A stretch of 33,422 nt of DNA from an uncultured Rhodospirillales bacterium (GCA_937926175.1 CALANV010000053.1:1-33422), one strand, 5' to 3'. Positions 17,647-26,365 are shown, numbered from the stretch's first letter. Numbers and translations: made by a program. The notes: generated from the sequence alone by a model not told the origin.

Positions 17647-17820
17647 ATGAAGCTCAAGTCACGCCCATCCGACGACGCTGCGAATCCGGAGCGTCTCCGC
17701 GTCTTGGCACAGCGCTGCCGGGATCTCTCCGAATTGACCGTCGTGCCCGAAGTCACGCGGGAACTCGTCCGCATCGCCGACGAGCTCGACGACGAAGCCG
17801 ATCACATCAGGCGGAAATAA
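17647..17820 (+). CDS. 57-residue helical protein, first gene of the kor operon
   Basis: The frame opens with ATG at 17647, preceded by a very strong GGGAGGAA, and encodes 57 residues. The centre is predicted to be mostly helical and charged (ERLRVLAQRCRDLSE, then VPEVTRELVRIADELDDEAD). Its TAA ends three bases before the ATG of the KorC-like subunit, so the two are almost certainly co-translated. I do not recognise a named family; short proteins with this look (RCRDL..., PEV.REL..IAD...) are frequent in Alphaproteobacteria. It is too short for many gene finders. A function with the oxidoreductase is suggested only by position. Confidence 0.7.
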   Translation: MKLKSRPSDDAANPERLRVLAQRCRDLSELTVVPEVTRELVRIADELDDEADHIRRK

Positions 17821-17823
17821 CCA

Positions 17824-19668
17824 ATGACGGATACTTCGGTCGAAGACAGGCCGACCGGCGCCGACGCGTCCAAACCGCGCCTGGCGCCCACCGACATCCG
17901 CAATCCCGACTACTTCCACAAGGTTGTCGATTGCCAGTGGGCATGCCCGGCCCACACGCCGGTGCCCGAGTATATCCGGTTGATCGCGGCAGGCCGCTAC
18001 AGCGACGCCTATATGATCAACTGGAAGTCGAACGTGTTTCCCGGCATCCTGGGCCGGACATGCGACCGCCCTTGCGAGCCGGCCTGCCGCCGCGGCCGTG
18101 TCGAGACGGATCCGGTCGCGATCTGCCGCCTGAAGCGCGTCGCCGCCGACAACAAGGACGACATTCGCGCCCGTCTGCCACGTCCCCCGGCGCAGAAGAA
18201 CGGCAAGCGCGTCGCGCTGATCGGCGCCGGTCCGGCATCGCTCACCGTCGCCCGTGACCTGCTGCCGCTCGGCTACCATGTCGTGCTGTTCGACCAGGAT
18301 CCGCACGCCGGCGGCATGATGCGCACGCAGATCCCGAAGTTCCGCCTGCCCGAGACCGTGCTGGACGAAGAGGTCGGCTACATCCTGGACATGCAGCCGG
18401 AGCTGCGGCTCGGGCACCGCGTCGACAGCCTGAAGGCGGTGCTCGCCGAGGGATTCGACGCGGTGTTCATCGGCTCCGGCGCGCCGCGCGGCCGCGACCT
18501 CGGCATTCCGGGGCGCAAGGAAGCCGCGGCCAACATCCATATCGGCATCGACTGGCTCGCCGGCGTCGCGTTCGGCCACATCACCCGCATCGGCCGGCGC
18601 GTGATCGTGCTCGGCGGCGGCAACACGGCGATGGATTGCTGCCGTTCGTCGCGCCGGCTCGGCGGTGAGGACGTGCGCGTCGTCGTGCGTAGCGGCTTCG
18701 ACGAGATGAAGGCGTCCCCCTGGGAGAAGGAGGACGCCATGCACGAGGGCATCCCGATCCACAACTATCTCGCCCCCAAGGCCTTCACGCACGCGAACGG
18801 GCGGCTCACCGGCGTCGTGTTCGAGAAGGTCGCGGCGAAGTACGACGACAAGGGCCGGCGTACGCTGGTGCCGACCGGTGAGCCCGACGTGCACATGGAA
18901 TGCGATGACGTGCTCATCGCCATCGGCCAGGAAAACGCTTTTCCCTGGATCGAGCGCGACATCGGCATCGAGTTCGACCGCTGGGGCATGCCCAAGGTCG
19001 ATCCCGTGACCATGCAGTCGACCCGCCCCGGGGTCTTCTTCGGCGGCGATGCCGCTTTCGGACCGAAGAACATCATCTGGGCCGTCGCGCATGGCCACCA
19101 GGCCGCCGTCTCGATCGACAAGTTCTGCCACGGCGAGGACATTCGCGAGCGGCCGCCGCCCAATGTCAACCTCGTGAGCCAGAAAATGGGCATTCACGAG
19201 TGGAGCTACGACAACGAAATCTCGCTCGACAAACGTCACAAGGTGCCGCTGCGCGAATTGGACGTCGCGCTCAAGGATATCCGCACCGAGGTCGAGCTCG
19301 GCTTCGACCGGCGCCTGGCCTGGCTCGAGGCGCAGCGTTGCCTCAACTGCGACGTCCAGACGGTGTTCACGTCGAATCTGTGCATCGAGTGCGATGCCTG
19401 CGTCGATATCTGCCCGATGGACTGCATCACGTTCACCGAGAACGGGCCGGAAGATGAAGTCCGCACGCGGCTGAAGGCGCCCGCGATCAACCCGACGCAG
19501 GCCCTCTACGTCTCCGACTCGCTGAAAACGGGCCGCATCATGGTCAAGGACGAGGACGTCTGCCTCCACTGCGGCCTGTGCGCCGAGCGCTGCCCCACCG
19601 GCGCGTGGGACATGCAGAAATTCCTTCTCGAAACCGCACAAGCAGGGACCGCATGTCGAAGCCGATAG
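17824..19668 (+). CDS. korC: KorC-like NADPH:ferredoxin-type subunit (GltD-like FAD/NAD(P) oxidoreductase with 4Fe-4S domains)
   Basis: This 614-residue cytoplasmic flavoprotein carries electrons between NADP(H) and the KorAB enzyme. Visible parts in order: a GltD-type N-terminal Fe-S domain with C37, C41, C80, C84 and C88; a first dinucleotide fold with GAGPASLTVARDLL (about 132-147) for FAD; a second with VLGGGNTAMDCCRSSRRLGG (about 262-281) for NAD(P)H; and a C-terminal ferredoxin domain with CIECDACVDICPMDC (from 520) and CLHCGLCAERCPTG (from 580). The fusion of a GltD-like core to a two-cluster ferredoxin matches the third subunit described for the 2-oxoglutarate:NADP+ oxidoreductase of Azoarcus evansii. 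It starts 3 bp after the 57-residue gene and overlaps korA by 16 bp. A GltD-like partner of some other system is the alternative, but the operon argues against it. Confidence 0.85.
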   Translation: MTDTSVEDRPTGADASKPRLAPTDIRNPDYFHKVVDCQWACPAHTPVPEYIRLIAAGRYSDAYMINWKSNVFPGILGRTCDRPCEPACRRGRVETDPVAICRLKRVAADNKDDIRARLPRPPAQKNGKRVALIGAGPASLTVARDLLPLGYHVVLFDQDPHAGGMMRTQIPKFRLPETVLDEEVGYILDMQPELRLGHRVDSLKAVLAEGFDAVFIGSGAPRGRDLGIPGRKEAAANIHIGIDWLAGVAFGHITRIGRRVIVLGGGNTAMDCCRSSRRLGGEDVRVVVRSGFDEMKASPWEKEDAMHEGIPIHNYLAPKAFTHANGRLTGVVFEKVAAKYDDKGRRTLVPTGEPDVHMECDDVLIAIGQENAFPWIERDIGIEFDRWGMPKVDPVTMQSTRPGVFFGGDAAFGPKNIIWAVAHGHQAAVSIDKFCHGEDIRERPPPNVNLVSQKMGIHEWSYDNEISLDKRHKVPLRELDVALKDIRTEVELGFDRRLAWLEAQRCLNCDVQTVFTSNLCIECDACVDICPMDCITFTENGPEDEVRTRLKAPAINPTQALYVSDSLKTGRIMVKDEDVCLHCGLCAERCPTGAWDMQKFLLETAQAGTACRSR

Positions 19669-21494
19669 AAGCGATCAACGACTTCGTCGTCAAATTCGCC
19701 AACGTCAACGGCTCCGGCTCGGCCAGCGCCAACCGGCTGTTCGCCAAGTCGATCCTGCGCATGGGCGTGCCGGTCAGCGCACGCAACATCTTCCCGTCCA
19801 ACATCCAGGGCCTGCCGACCTGGTACGAGGTGCGCGTGTCCGAGGACGACTGGCTCGGCCGGCGCGGCGGCGTCGACCTGATGGTCGCGATGAACCCGCA
19901 GACCTGGGACAAGGACGTCGCCTCGATCGATCCGGGCGGCTACCTGTTCTACGATTCGACCAAGCCGCTGCCGCCGTCCAAGTTCCGCGACGACGTCAAC
20001 GTCATCGGCGTGCCGCTCACGGAGATCTGCAACCGCGCCTACAGCGACCCGCGTCAGCGCCAGCTCTTCAAGAACATCATCTACATCGGCGCACTGTCCG
20101 CCCTGCTCGACATGGACGTGGCGGAGATCGAGAAACTGATCGGGGAGCAGTTCAAGGGCAAGGACAAGCTGATCGGCCCGAACGTTCAGGCGCTGCACAT
20201 GGGCCGCGACTACGTCCTTAGCCATCTCGATTGCCCGATCGGGCTCCGGGTCCGCCGCGCCGATCGCGTGGGCAACCGCATCTTCATCGACGGCAACAAC
20301 GCGGCGGCACTGGGGTGCGTCTACGGCGGCGCGACCGTTGCCGCCTGGTACCCGATCACGCCCTCGACGTCGATGGCCGAGGCGTTCAGCCGCCACTGCC
20401 GCCGCTACCGCGTCGATCCCGAAACGGGCAAGAATCGGTTCGCGATCATCCAGGCCGAGGACGAGCTGGCCGCCATCGGCATCGTCGTCGGCGCGGCCTG
20501 GAACGGTGCCCGCGCCTTCACCGCGACGTCCGGTCCCGGCATCTCGCTGATGCAGGAGTTCATCGGCCTCGCCTATTTCGCCGAGATTCCGGCGGTCATC
20601 TTCAACGTGCAGCGCGGCGGCCCGTCGACCGGCATGCCGACCCGCACCCAGCAGTCGGACATCCTGGCCTGCGCCTATGCCTCCCACGGCGATACCAAAC
20701 ACGTCCTGCTGTTCCCCGAAGACCCGCGCGAGTGCTTCGAGTTCGCGGCGTTGGCCTTCGATCTCGCCGACCGGCTGCAGACGCCGGTCTTCGTCATGCA
20801 GGATCTCGACATCGGCATGAACGACTGGCTGTGCGAGCCGCTCGCCTGGGATGACTCGCGACGGATGGACCGCGGCAAGGTCATGACGTTCGACGATCTC
20901 GAGGCCGGCAAGGAATTCGGCCGCTATCTCGACGTCGACGGCGACGGCATTCCCTACCGCACGCTGCCAGGCACGCACCCGACCAGGGGCGCCTACTTCA
21001 CCCGCGGCACGTCACGCGACCGCTATGCGCGCTACAGCGAGGAAGGCCCCGTCTACGTCGACAACATGCAGCGCCTGCTGCGCAAGTTCGAGACGGCGAA
21101 AACGCTCGTGCCCCGTCCCGTGAAACGCGCCGCGAAGCATCCGACCCGCTTCGGGGCGATTTATTTCGGCTCGACGGCGCCGGCAATGCACGAGGCGTTG
21201 GCGGCGCTCGAGGCCGCCGGCATTCATCTCGACCTGCTGCGCGTGCGCGCCTTCCCGTTCCATGACGAGGTGATCGATTTCGTCAACGAGCACGACCAGG
21301 TCTTCGTCGTCGAACAGAACCGCGACGCGCAGCTCCGTATGCTGCTCGTCAACGAGGGCGCCATCGATCCCGCCAGATTCATCTCGGTGCTGCATTACGA
21401 CGGCACGCCGATCACCGCCCGCTTCATCACCCAAGAGATTTCGGAGCGGCTCGCCGCCCTCAACGTCGTGCCGCTGAGGAAGACCGTGTCATGA
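19653..21494 (+). CDS. korA: 2-oxoacid:acceptor oxidoreductase, alpha subunit (fused gamma-alpha)
   Basis: This 613-residue subunit joins the gamma domain (about residues 10-185, with GSGSASANRLFAKSILRMGV and NIQGLPTWYEVR) to the alpha domain (about 200-420, with the signature YPITPSTSMAEAF from residue 233, then EDELAAIGIVVGAAWNGARA and TSGPGISLMQEF). A C-terminal domain (about 500-610) contains VFVVEQNRDAQLRMLL. With KorB it oxidatively decarboxylates a 2-oxoacid (probably 2-oxoglutarate) with CoA, making an acyl-CoA and reduced carrier. The ATG at 19653 overlaps the korC stop by 16 bp; upstream in-frame starts would overlap much more. The stop overlaps korB as ATGA. Substrate choice between 2-oxoglutarate and other 2-oxoacids is inferred from the operon resemblance, not from a diagnostic residue. 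Confidence 0.88.
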   Translation: MSKPIEAINDFVVKFANVNGSGSASANRLFAKSILRMGVPVSARNIFPSNIQGLPTWYEVRVSEDDWLGRRGGVDLMVAMNPQTWDKDVASIDPGGYLFYDSTKPLPPSKFRDDVNVIGVPLTEICNRAYSDPRQRQLFKNIIYIGALSALLDMDVAEIEKLIGEQFKGKDKLIGPNVQALHMGRDYVLSHLDCPIGLRVRRADRVGNRIFIDGNNAAALGCVYGGATVAAWYPITPSTSMAEAFSRHCRRYRVDPETGKNRFAIIQAEDELAAIGIVVGAAWNGARAFTATSGPGISLMQEFIGLAYFAEIPAVIFNVQRGGPSTGMPTRTQQSDILACAYASHGDTKHVLLFPEDPRECFEFAALAFDLADRLQTPVFVMQDLDIGMNDWLCEPLAWDDSRRMDRGKVMTFDDLEAGKEFGRYLDVDGDGIPYRTLPGTHPTRGAYFTRGTSRDRYARYSEEGPVYVDNMQRLLRKFETAKTLVPRPVKRAAKHPTRFGAIYFGSTAPAMHEALAALEAAGIHLDLLRVRAFPFHDEVIDFVNEHDQVFVVEQNRDAQLRMLLVNEGAIDPARFISVLHYDGTPITARFITQEISERLAALNVVPLRKTVS

Positions 21495-22546
21495 CCTATC
21501 TTGCCAAGCCGAAGCTCCACCATCCCAGGCTGCCGACCAACAAGCTCGGCTACACGCGCCGCGATTACGAAGGCGCCGTGTCGACGCTCTGCGCCGGCTG
21601 TGGTCACGACTCGATCAGCGCCGCCATCATCGAAGCCTGCTTTGAGCTGGACATCGAGCCGCATCGCGTCGCGAAGCTGTCGGGCATCGGCTGTTCCTCG
21701 AAGACGCCGACCTACTTTCTCGGCAACTCGCACGGATTCAACAGCGTGCATGGCCGCATGCCGTCGGTGCTGACGGGCGCCAATCTCGCCAACCGCGATC
21801 TCATCTACATGGGTGTATCGGGCGACGGCGATTCGGCCTCGATCGGCCTCGGCCAGTTCGCGCATTGCATCCGCCGCGGCGTCAACATGGTCTACATTGT
21901 CGAGAACAACGGCGTGTATGGCCTGACCAAGGGACAGTTCTCTGCGACCGCCGACAAGGGCTCCAAGAACAAGCGCGGCGTCATGAACACCGACTTGCCG
22001 ATTGACCTCGTCGGGCTCGCGCTTCAGCTCGGCGCCACCTACGTCGCGCGCAGCTTCTCGGGCGACAAGAAGCAGCTCGTTCCGCTGATCAAGGGCGCGA
22101 TCCTCCATCACGGCGCCGCCTTCATCGACTGCATCAGCCCGTGCGTCGCGTTCAACAATCACCCCGGCTCGACCAAGAGTTTCGATTACGTGCGCGAGCA
22201 CAACGAGGCGGTCAACCGCCTCGACGTGATGGTGCCGCGCGAACCGATCACCGCCGACTATGCCGCCGGAACCGTCGAGGAGATCGTGCAACACGACAGC
22301 TCGGTCCTGCGTCTGCGCAAGCTCGCCGCCGACTACGATCCGCACGACCGCATCGCGGCGATGGCGTACCTGCAGCAGCGCCAGGCGGCCGGCGAGATCG
22401 TCACCGGCCTCCTGTACGTGGAGGAGTCCGCGCAGGACCTGCACGATTATCTCGGCACGGTCGACAAGCCGCTCAACGCCCTGTCCGATGCCGAGCTGTG
22501 CCCCGGCGCCGAGGCTCTCGAGGCGTTCAACGCAATGTATCGTTGA
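21491..22546 (+). CDS. korB: 2-oxoacid:acceptor oxidoreductase, beta subunit (thiamine diphosphate-binding)
   Basis: This 351-residue catalytic beta subunit binds thiamine diphosphate and a 4Fe-4S cluster. Cluster cysteines are visible as C34 and C37 (LCAGCGHDSIS), one in SGIGCSSKTP, and one in CISPCVAFNNH. The ThDP/Mg motif starts at GDGDSASIG (G111-D114) and ends near ENNGVYGLTKGQ. The start ATG overlaps the korA stop by 4 bp (ATGA), showing translational coupling. The protein lacks an integral ferredoxin domain, consistent with electrons leaving through the KorC-like subunit encoded two genes upstream. No terminator with a U-tract was seen directly after the stop. Confidence 0.9.
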   Translation: MTYLAKPKLHHPRLPTNKLGYTRRDYEGAVSTLCAGCGHDSISAAIIEACFELDIEPHRVAKLSGIGCSSKTPTYFLGNSHGFNSVHGRMPSVLTGANLANRDLIYMGVSGDGDSASIGLGQFAHCIRRGVNMVYIVENNGVYGLTKGQFSATADKGSKNKRGVMNTDLPIDLVGLALQLGATYVARSFSGDKKQLVPLIKGAILHHGAAFIDCISPCVAFNNHPGSTKSFDYVREHNEAVNRLDVMVPREPITADYAAGTVEEIVQHDSSVLRLRKLAADYDPHDRIAAMAYLQQRQAAGEIVTGLLYVEESAQDLHDYLGTVDKPLNALSDAELCPGAEALEAFNAMYR

Positions 22547-22919
22547 CGCCGGCGATTCCGGGCCGGGCCACCCCATGGCCGGCGGTTGCCGAGTTCCCGT
22601 GCAAGCCCGGTCCCGCAAACGCGCCGGTCGCCAAGCGCACGGGGCGCCCGTGTGACCGCGTCCTCGTCTACGCGCTCATAGCGGGACTTCCTGCGCCGTC
22701 GCGATCTCTTCCGCGGCGTGGGCAAAGCCGCAACACGAGGTCAGCACCGCTGCCGTCGGCCCGACGGATAGGTAATGCGTCACAACTGGCGTCCCGGCAC
22801 ACGGCCTGCAATCGCCACAGCAGCCGCGCGGCGATGAAACCCCGTCGCATTCTCGGCATACAGACCCGAGGAAGAAATGAACGGCGGCGCCGATCAGACG
22901 GGCGCTTCGTTCAGCGCGC
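22547..22919. other. Gap of about 370 bp without a supported gene
   Basis: A Cys-rich reading frame on the reverse strand (22676-22948) lacks a ribosome-binding site and resembles no family, so it was not called. No RNA gene or repeat was seen. Confidence 0.4.
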
Positions 22920-23201
22920 TTATTCCACGACGCGCAATCTCTCGTTGACATTTCCTGTTCGCGGGCAATCACAGGACGACGAAGCCTGCGTAATCGCGCG
23001 CGGAACATCCCCGCGATCCGTCATCCCCTCGGCCACGAGTTGTGCGGCGACCGCCTCCACACGGCGCCAGAGGCTCTGCGCCTCCGGGCTCAGACAATGC
23101 GCGTGGCGCCGAACATAGGCCGCGGCGTGCCACGGTGCTGCCGCACCGTAACGTCGCACGAGAAGTTGCGCACAGCGAACGATCTCACGGTCGTGGAGCA
23201 T
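22920..23201 (-). CDS. Small hypothetical protein (93 residues)
   Basis: Starting at the ATG at 23201, which has AAGGA four bases upstream, the first 65 residues look like a real, mostly helical protein: LHDREIVRCAQLLVRRYGA then APWHAAAYVRRHAHCLSPEA then LWRRVEAVAAQLV. The pattern of a short N-terminal helix, a His-containing segment and a WR.V.A...L helix recalls small hypothetical proteins found widely in sphingomonads and other Alphaproteobacteria. The last 25 residues look less conserved in style. It is convergent with korB and divergent from the sensor kinase. Function is unknown. Confidence 0.5.
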   Translation of the reverse strand: MLHDREIVRCAQLLVRRYGAAAPWHAAAYVRRHAHCLSPEAQSLWRRVEAVAAQLVAEGMTDRGDVPRAITQASSSCDCPRTGNVNERLRVVE

Positions 23202-23508
23202 TACATCCTTCGATCCTGCGTTCGGTTGTCCGGTGCGAGATAGCCGGCGCAACCGCATTGCCGCCGTGACTGACGCCACAGCCTGGGGCTGTAGCCATAT
23301 ACGTTTGAACCCGGGCGGCGGTTCCGCGGGTCACACGAATTTGTGGCGATGTCTGATCGCTCGAATTTGATAAAAATTGTTATAAAATCGGAGTGGTGCG
23401 GGATTATGAACTCATCGTACCCGCGCGATGGCGATATGTGCCGGGCCGTGGATTCGTCGCTGCACAGCCGCTAACATTCGATCATCGCATTCTTTGGCGC
23501 AGGTCCAG
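23202..23508. promoter_or_regulatory. Upstream region of the sensor kinase, with an AT-rich segment
   Basis: No gene was seen. The segment 23361-23388 is strikingly AT-rich for this genome and contains TATAAAAT (23381-23388), a plausible -10 box, but no convincing -35 at the right distance. It likely holds the kinase promoter. Confidence 0.35.
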
Positions 23509-25182
23509 ATGAACCGCTTGCGGGAAGGCAGGACCGGACGAAGCCAGGACTCCCTTCGTCCCCTGCGCATCCTGCAGGTGGCCGGAATCGTGGTGCCGGC
23601 CCTGCTTCTCTCGCTCTGGGCACTGTATTCCTGGCGCATCGAGCATAAGCGTGCCGTCGAACAGGCGCAAAAGAGCGTCGGAATCGTGCGCGAATACGTC
23701 CTGCGCGTCATCCAGACCCAGGAGCTCATTCTCGGTCATGTCGACGACATGATCCATGGCATGTCATGGTCGGAGATCGCGGGCTCGGAAGCGATTCATC
23801 GGCAGCTCCAGGCGCTGCATCGGCGCTCCGACCTGAATCACGGCATCCTGGTGATCGACACGGACGGCGTCATCCGCAACAGCAGCGTGACCTTTCCGGT
23901 CGCGATCAACGTCTCGGACCGCGCCTATTTTCAGGGGCTGCGCGAACGGCCGGCGCCTCTCTACATCACCCGACGGCTGACGGGGCGTGTCCTGGGGCAT
24001 GAAACGTTCGCCATCCTCCGTCACCGGTCCGGCGATACCTTCGACGGCATCATTGCCGCGAGCGTGAACGCCGAGACGTTGACGCACTTCTTCGAGAGCA
24101 TGCGCGAAGACCGCCGCACCGTCGTCGAACTGATCCGGTCGGACGGTGCCCTGCTCGCCCGCTCGCCATCCCACGCATCGATCACGTTCCCGTCGGACAG
24201 CGACATCATGCGTGCCTTCGGCGCTGCGCCTGCCGGCGTGTTGACGACGCGCGCGGCGCCCGACGGGGACGAGTACATCTATGCCTACAGCCGCCTCAAT
24301 GGCCTTCCCCTCTATGTCACGTACGGGATCGCCACGGCCTCGGTCATGGAGCACTGGCTGGACAACGTGCAGATCGGCGGCGCCTTTCTGCTCATCATGG
24401 CGCTGCTGTGGTTCGCCACCGTCACGCAGGCGGTTCGTCGTGGACAGGCCGCCCGTCAGCATCGGCGCACACTCGAACAGCAGGTCAGCGCGCGGACCGC
24501 CGAACTGGAGAAAGCCGTCGCCGACAAGGACGTCCTTCTTCGCGAGGTCCACCACCGCGTGAAGAACAATCTGCAGATGATCCAGGCCCTGATCCGCATG
24601 CATGCGAGCAAGATGCCGGCCGAGGCACAGTCGGTCTTCGCCGACATCACGCGGCGGATCGTCGCGATCGGTCAGGTCTACTCGCAGATCTACGGCTCGG
24701 CCAAGCTCGAAGGGCTCGACCTTGCGGTCTATCTCAGGATCGTCTGCCAGCAGACCGCCGTCGGTATCCTGCCGGACGATCAGATCCGTCTCGACATGGA
24801 TCTGGAGTCGATCGAGGTCGACATCGATACGGCGCTGCCGATCGGCCTGATCGCCGTCGAACTCGTCATGAATGCATACAAGCATGCATTCCCCGATGGC
24901 CGACGTGGCGAGGTCGTGGTCAAGCTGCGGCGCCGTGATCGCTACGGCATCTTGACCGTCCGTGACGACGGTATCGGGCTCCCGCCGACGCGCCCGTCGG
25001 GCATCACCGGCCTGACGCTGATCGATGCCCTTGCCGGTCAGGTCGACGGACGTCTGAAATTCTCGTCGCTGCCGACGGGCGGTACCCGCTGCCGGCTGAC
25101 CTTCCTGATCAAACGCGGCAGAAAGAGCGCCGCCACGGCCGCGGCTGTCGAGCAGCGGCGCGACGGCTCTTGGCCCGCTTAG
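23509..25182 (+). CDS. Membrane sensor histidine kinase (HisKA_2 / HATPase, with periplasmic Cache-like sensor)
   Basis: This 557-residue kinase has TM1 at about 21-42, a periplasmic domain of about 240 residues resembling a double Cache sensor (VIDTDGVIRNSS, SDRAYFQGLRERPAPLYITRRLTGR, and later YIYAYSRLNGLPLYVTYGI), and TM2 at about 288-308. A short coiled coil follows, then the HisKA_2 phosphoacceptor box LLREVHHRVKNNLQMIQAL (H348/H349) and an ATPase domain with ELVMNAYKHAFPDG (N box), DDGIGLPP (G1) and GGTRCRLTF. The ATG at 23509 with AGG upstream is preferred because the longer reading lacks support. No response regulator is adjacent, so it is an orphan. Its signal is probably a small extracytoplasmic ligand; the neighbouring soxYZ may be coincidental. 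Confidence 0.88.
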   Translation: MNRLREGRTGRSQDSLRPLRILQVAGIVVPALLLSLWALYSWRIEHKRAVEQAQKSVGIVREYVLRVIQTQELILGHVDDMIHGMSWSEIAGSEAIHRQLQALHRRSDLNHGILVIDTDGVIRNSSVTFPVAINVSDRAYFQGLRERPAPLYITRRLTGRVLGHETFAILRHRSGDTFDGIIAASVNAETLTHFFESMREDRRTVVELIRSDGALLARSPSHASITFPSDSDIMRAFGAAPAGVLTTRAAPDGDEYIYAYSRLNGLPLYVTYGIATASVMEHWLDNVQIGGAFLLIMALLWFATVTQAVRRGQAARQHRRTLEQQVSARTAELEKAVADKDVLLREVHHRVKNNLQMIQALIRMHASKMPAEAQSVFADITRRIVAIGQVYSQIYGSAKLEGLDLAVYLRIVCQQTAVGILPDDQIRLDMDLESIEVDIDTALPIGLIAVELVMNAYKHAFPDGRRGEVVVKLRRRDRYGILTVRDDGIGLPPTRPSGITGLTLIDALAGQVDGRLKFSSLPTGGTRCRLTFLIKRGRKSAATAAAVEQRRDGSWPA

Positions 25183-25539
25183 ACGCGTTCAAGCCAACGG
25201 CCCTTGGGAGCTTGGCCGGTGGACATCGTGGCCTTTGCGACAGGCCCGTTTCGGTTGACGGCCGCATATATCAAGAGATTCGAATATTACCGGTTCATGA
25301 TATTAGCTGGCTGCCGCAGGCCACGCTGGAGACGCCCGAATGTGCATCCGAGGAACGCGGCCCCGTTGCAAAACGCCCGCATTCCTGCGACAGGATCCGA
25401 GCTTGGCGTTGGCGCCATGCGGGCAATGCGGAAAGCCGGTTCGGGCGTCCGTCCATGCGCGGGCTTCCGCGGGGACGATTTGGATCCCTCCCCGCGCTGC
25501 CCGCAAGTGGGCCGCCCTCAACTCGAAGGAGAGACGGGT
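25183..25539. other. Gap of about 360 bp before soxY
   Basis: No gene was recognised. An in-frame extension of soxY runs through it, but it has no ribosome-binding site and would destroy the Tat signal at the N-terminus. It presumably contains the soxYZ promoter; an AT-rich patch at about 25263-25307 is the most likely place. Confidence 0.4.
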
Positions 25540-26025
25540 ATGGGTACTTCGAATGACCAAGGCTTGAGCCGGCGTGCCCTGCTGCGGGCGGTCGGCATCG
25601 GCGGCCTCGTGATGTCCGGGGCGAGCCTGGTCGCACGTCCGTCATCCGCCCAGGCGCTCAGGCCCGGCGCACACCTCGAGGTCTTGAACCGGCTCGTCGG
25701 CGGCAAGCAGGCCAAGCCCGGCCGGGTCACGGTCAAGATGCCGGAGATTGCCGAAAATGGCGTGCAGGTGCCGCTTACCGTGTCCGTCGAAAGCCCGATG
25801 ACGGACCAGGACTACGTCAAGGCCGTGCACGTCGTCGCCGACGACAATCCGAACCCGGACGTCCTGTCGGTCTACTTCACGCCGGCATGCGGCAAGGCCG
25901 AAGTGTCGACGCGCATGCGCCTTGCCAAGACGCAGCGCGTGATCGCCTATGCCGAGATGAGCGATGGATCCGTGTGGTCGGGACAGACCGAGGTGAAGGT
26001 CACCATCGGCGGTTGCGGCGGCTGA
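25540..26025 (+). CDS. soxY: Sulfur carrier protein SoxY
   Basis: This 161-residue periplasmic protein carries sulfur intermediates on a C-terminal cysteine during thiosulfate oxidation. It has a Tat signal (S10 R11 R12 followed by a hydrophobic stretch to about residue 38, ending RPSSAQA), an immunoglobulin-like SoxY domain, and the diagnostic C-terminus GGCGG holding the reactive cysteine on a swinging arm. AAGGAG precedes the ATG at 25540 by about 8 bases, which fixes the start. soxZ follows after 19 bp. No soxX, A, B, C or D is in the window, so the pair is an isolated carrier module here; the enzymes may lie elsewhere or be missing. Confidence 0.95.
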   Translation: MGTSNDQGLSRRALLRAVGIGGLVMSGASLVARPSSAQALRPGAHLEVLNRLVGGKQAKPGRVTVKMPEIAENGVQVPLTVSVESPMTDQDYVKAVHVVADDNPNPDVLSVYFTPACGKAEVSTRMRLAKTQRVIAYAEMSDGSVWSGQTEVKVTIGGCGG

Positions 26026-26044
26026 TCGAACGAGGAGTTCGGAT

Positions 26045-26365
26045 ATGGCCAGCGTGAAGGTCCGTCTGCCCAAGGAAATCAGGCGCGGCGATCTCGTCGA
26101 GGTTCGCGCCCTCGTCTCCCACCCCATGGAATCGGGTCAACGCAAGGATGCCCAGGGTAATCCGATCCCGCGCAAGATTCTCAACAAGTTCATCTGCACG
26201 TATAACGGCCGGGAGGTCATCCGGATGGATCTCGCGCCGGCGATCGCGGCCAATCCGTACCTCTCCTTCTTCGTCAGGGCGACGGAGTCCGGATCGCTGG
26301 AGCTGACGTATATCGACGACGACGGCTCCACGATTTCCGAAAAGGTGCCGTTCAAGGTCGTCTGA
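26045..26365 (+). CDS. soxZ: Sulfur-oxidation carrier partner SoxZ
   Basis: This 106-residue protein matches SoxZ, which forms the SoxYZ heterodimer. It opens ASVKVRLPKEIRRGDLVEVR and shows the typical LVSHPMESGQRKD segment and a C-terminal SEKVPFKVV strand. It has no signal peptide, as expected, because SoxZ is exported folded with Tat-dependent SoxY. GAGGAG lies about 7 bases upstream of the ATG. It is in an operon with soxY. The 196 bp to the convergent antiporter stop contains an imperfect GC-rich hairpin (around 26380-26405) but no U-tract. Confidence 0.95.
   Translation: MASVKVRLPKEIRRGDLVEVRALVSHPMESGQRKDAQGNPIPRKILNKFICTYNGREVIRMDLAPAIAANPYLSFFVRATESGSLELTYIDDDGSTISEKVPFKVV

Noticed and set aside
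17659..19641. 660-codon frame on the reverse strand opposite the korC-like gene
   Set aside because: It is a codon-bias shadow; the forward strand has clear Fe-S, FAD and NAD(P) motifs and strong operon structure.
19506..20978. 490-codon frame on the reverse strand opposite korA
   Set aside because: It is rich in Val/Arg/Asp/Ala without motifs, and the forward korA gene is well supported.
22676..23008. Cys-rich 110-codon reverse frame
   Set aside because: There is no start signal and no ordered CxxC spacing, and it partly overlaps the better-supported small gene at 22920-23201.
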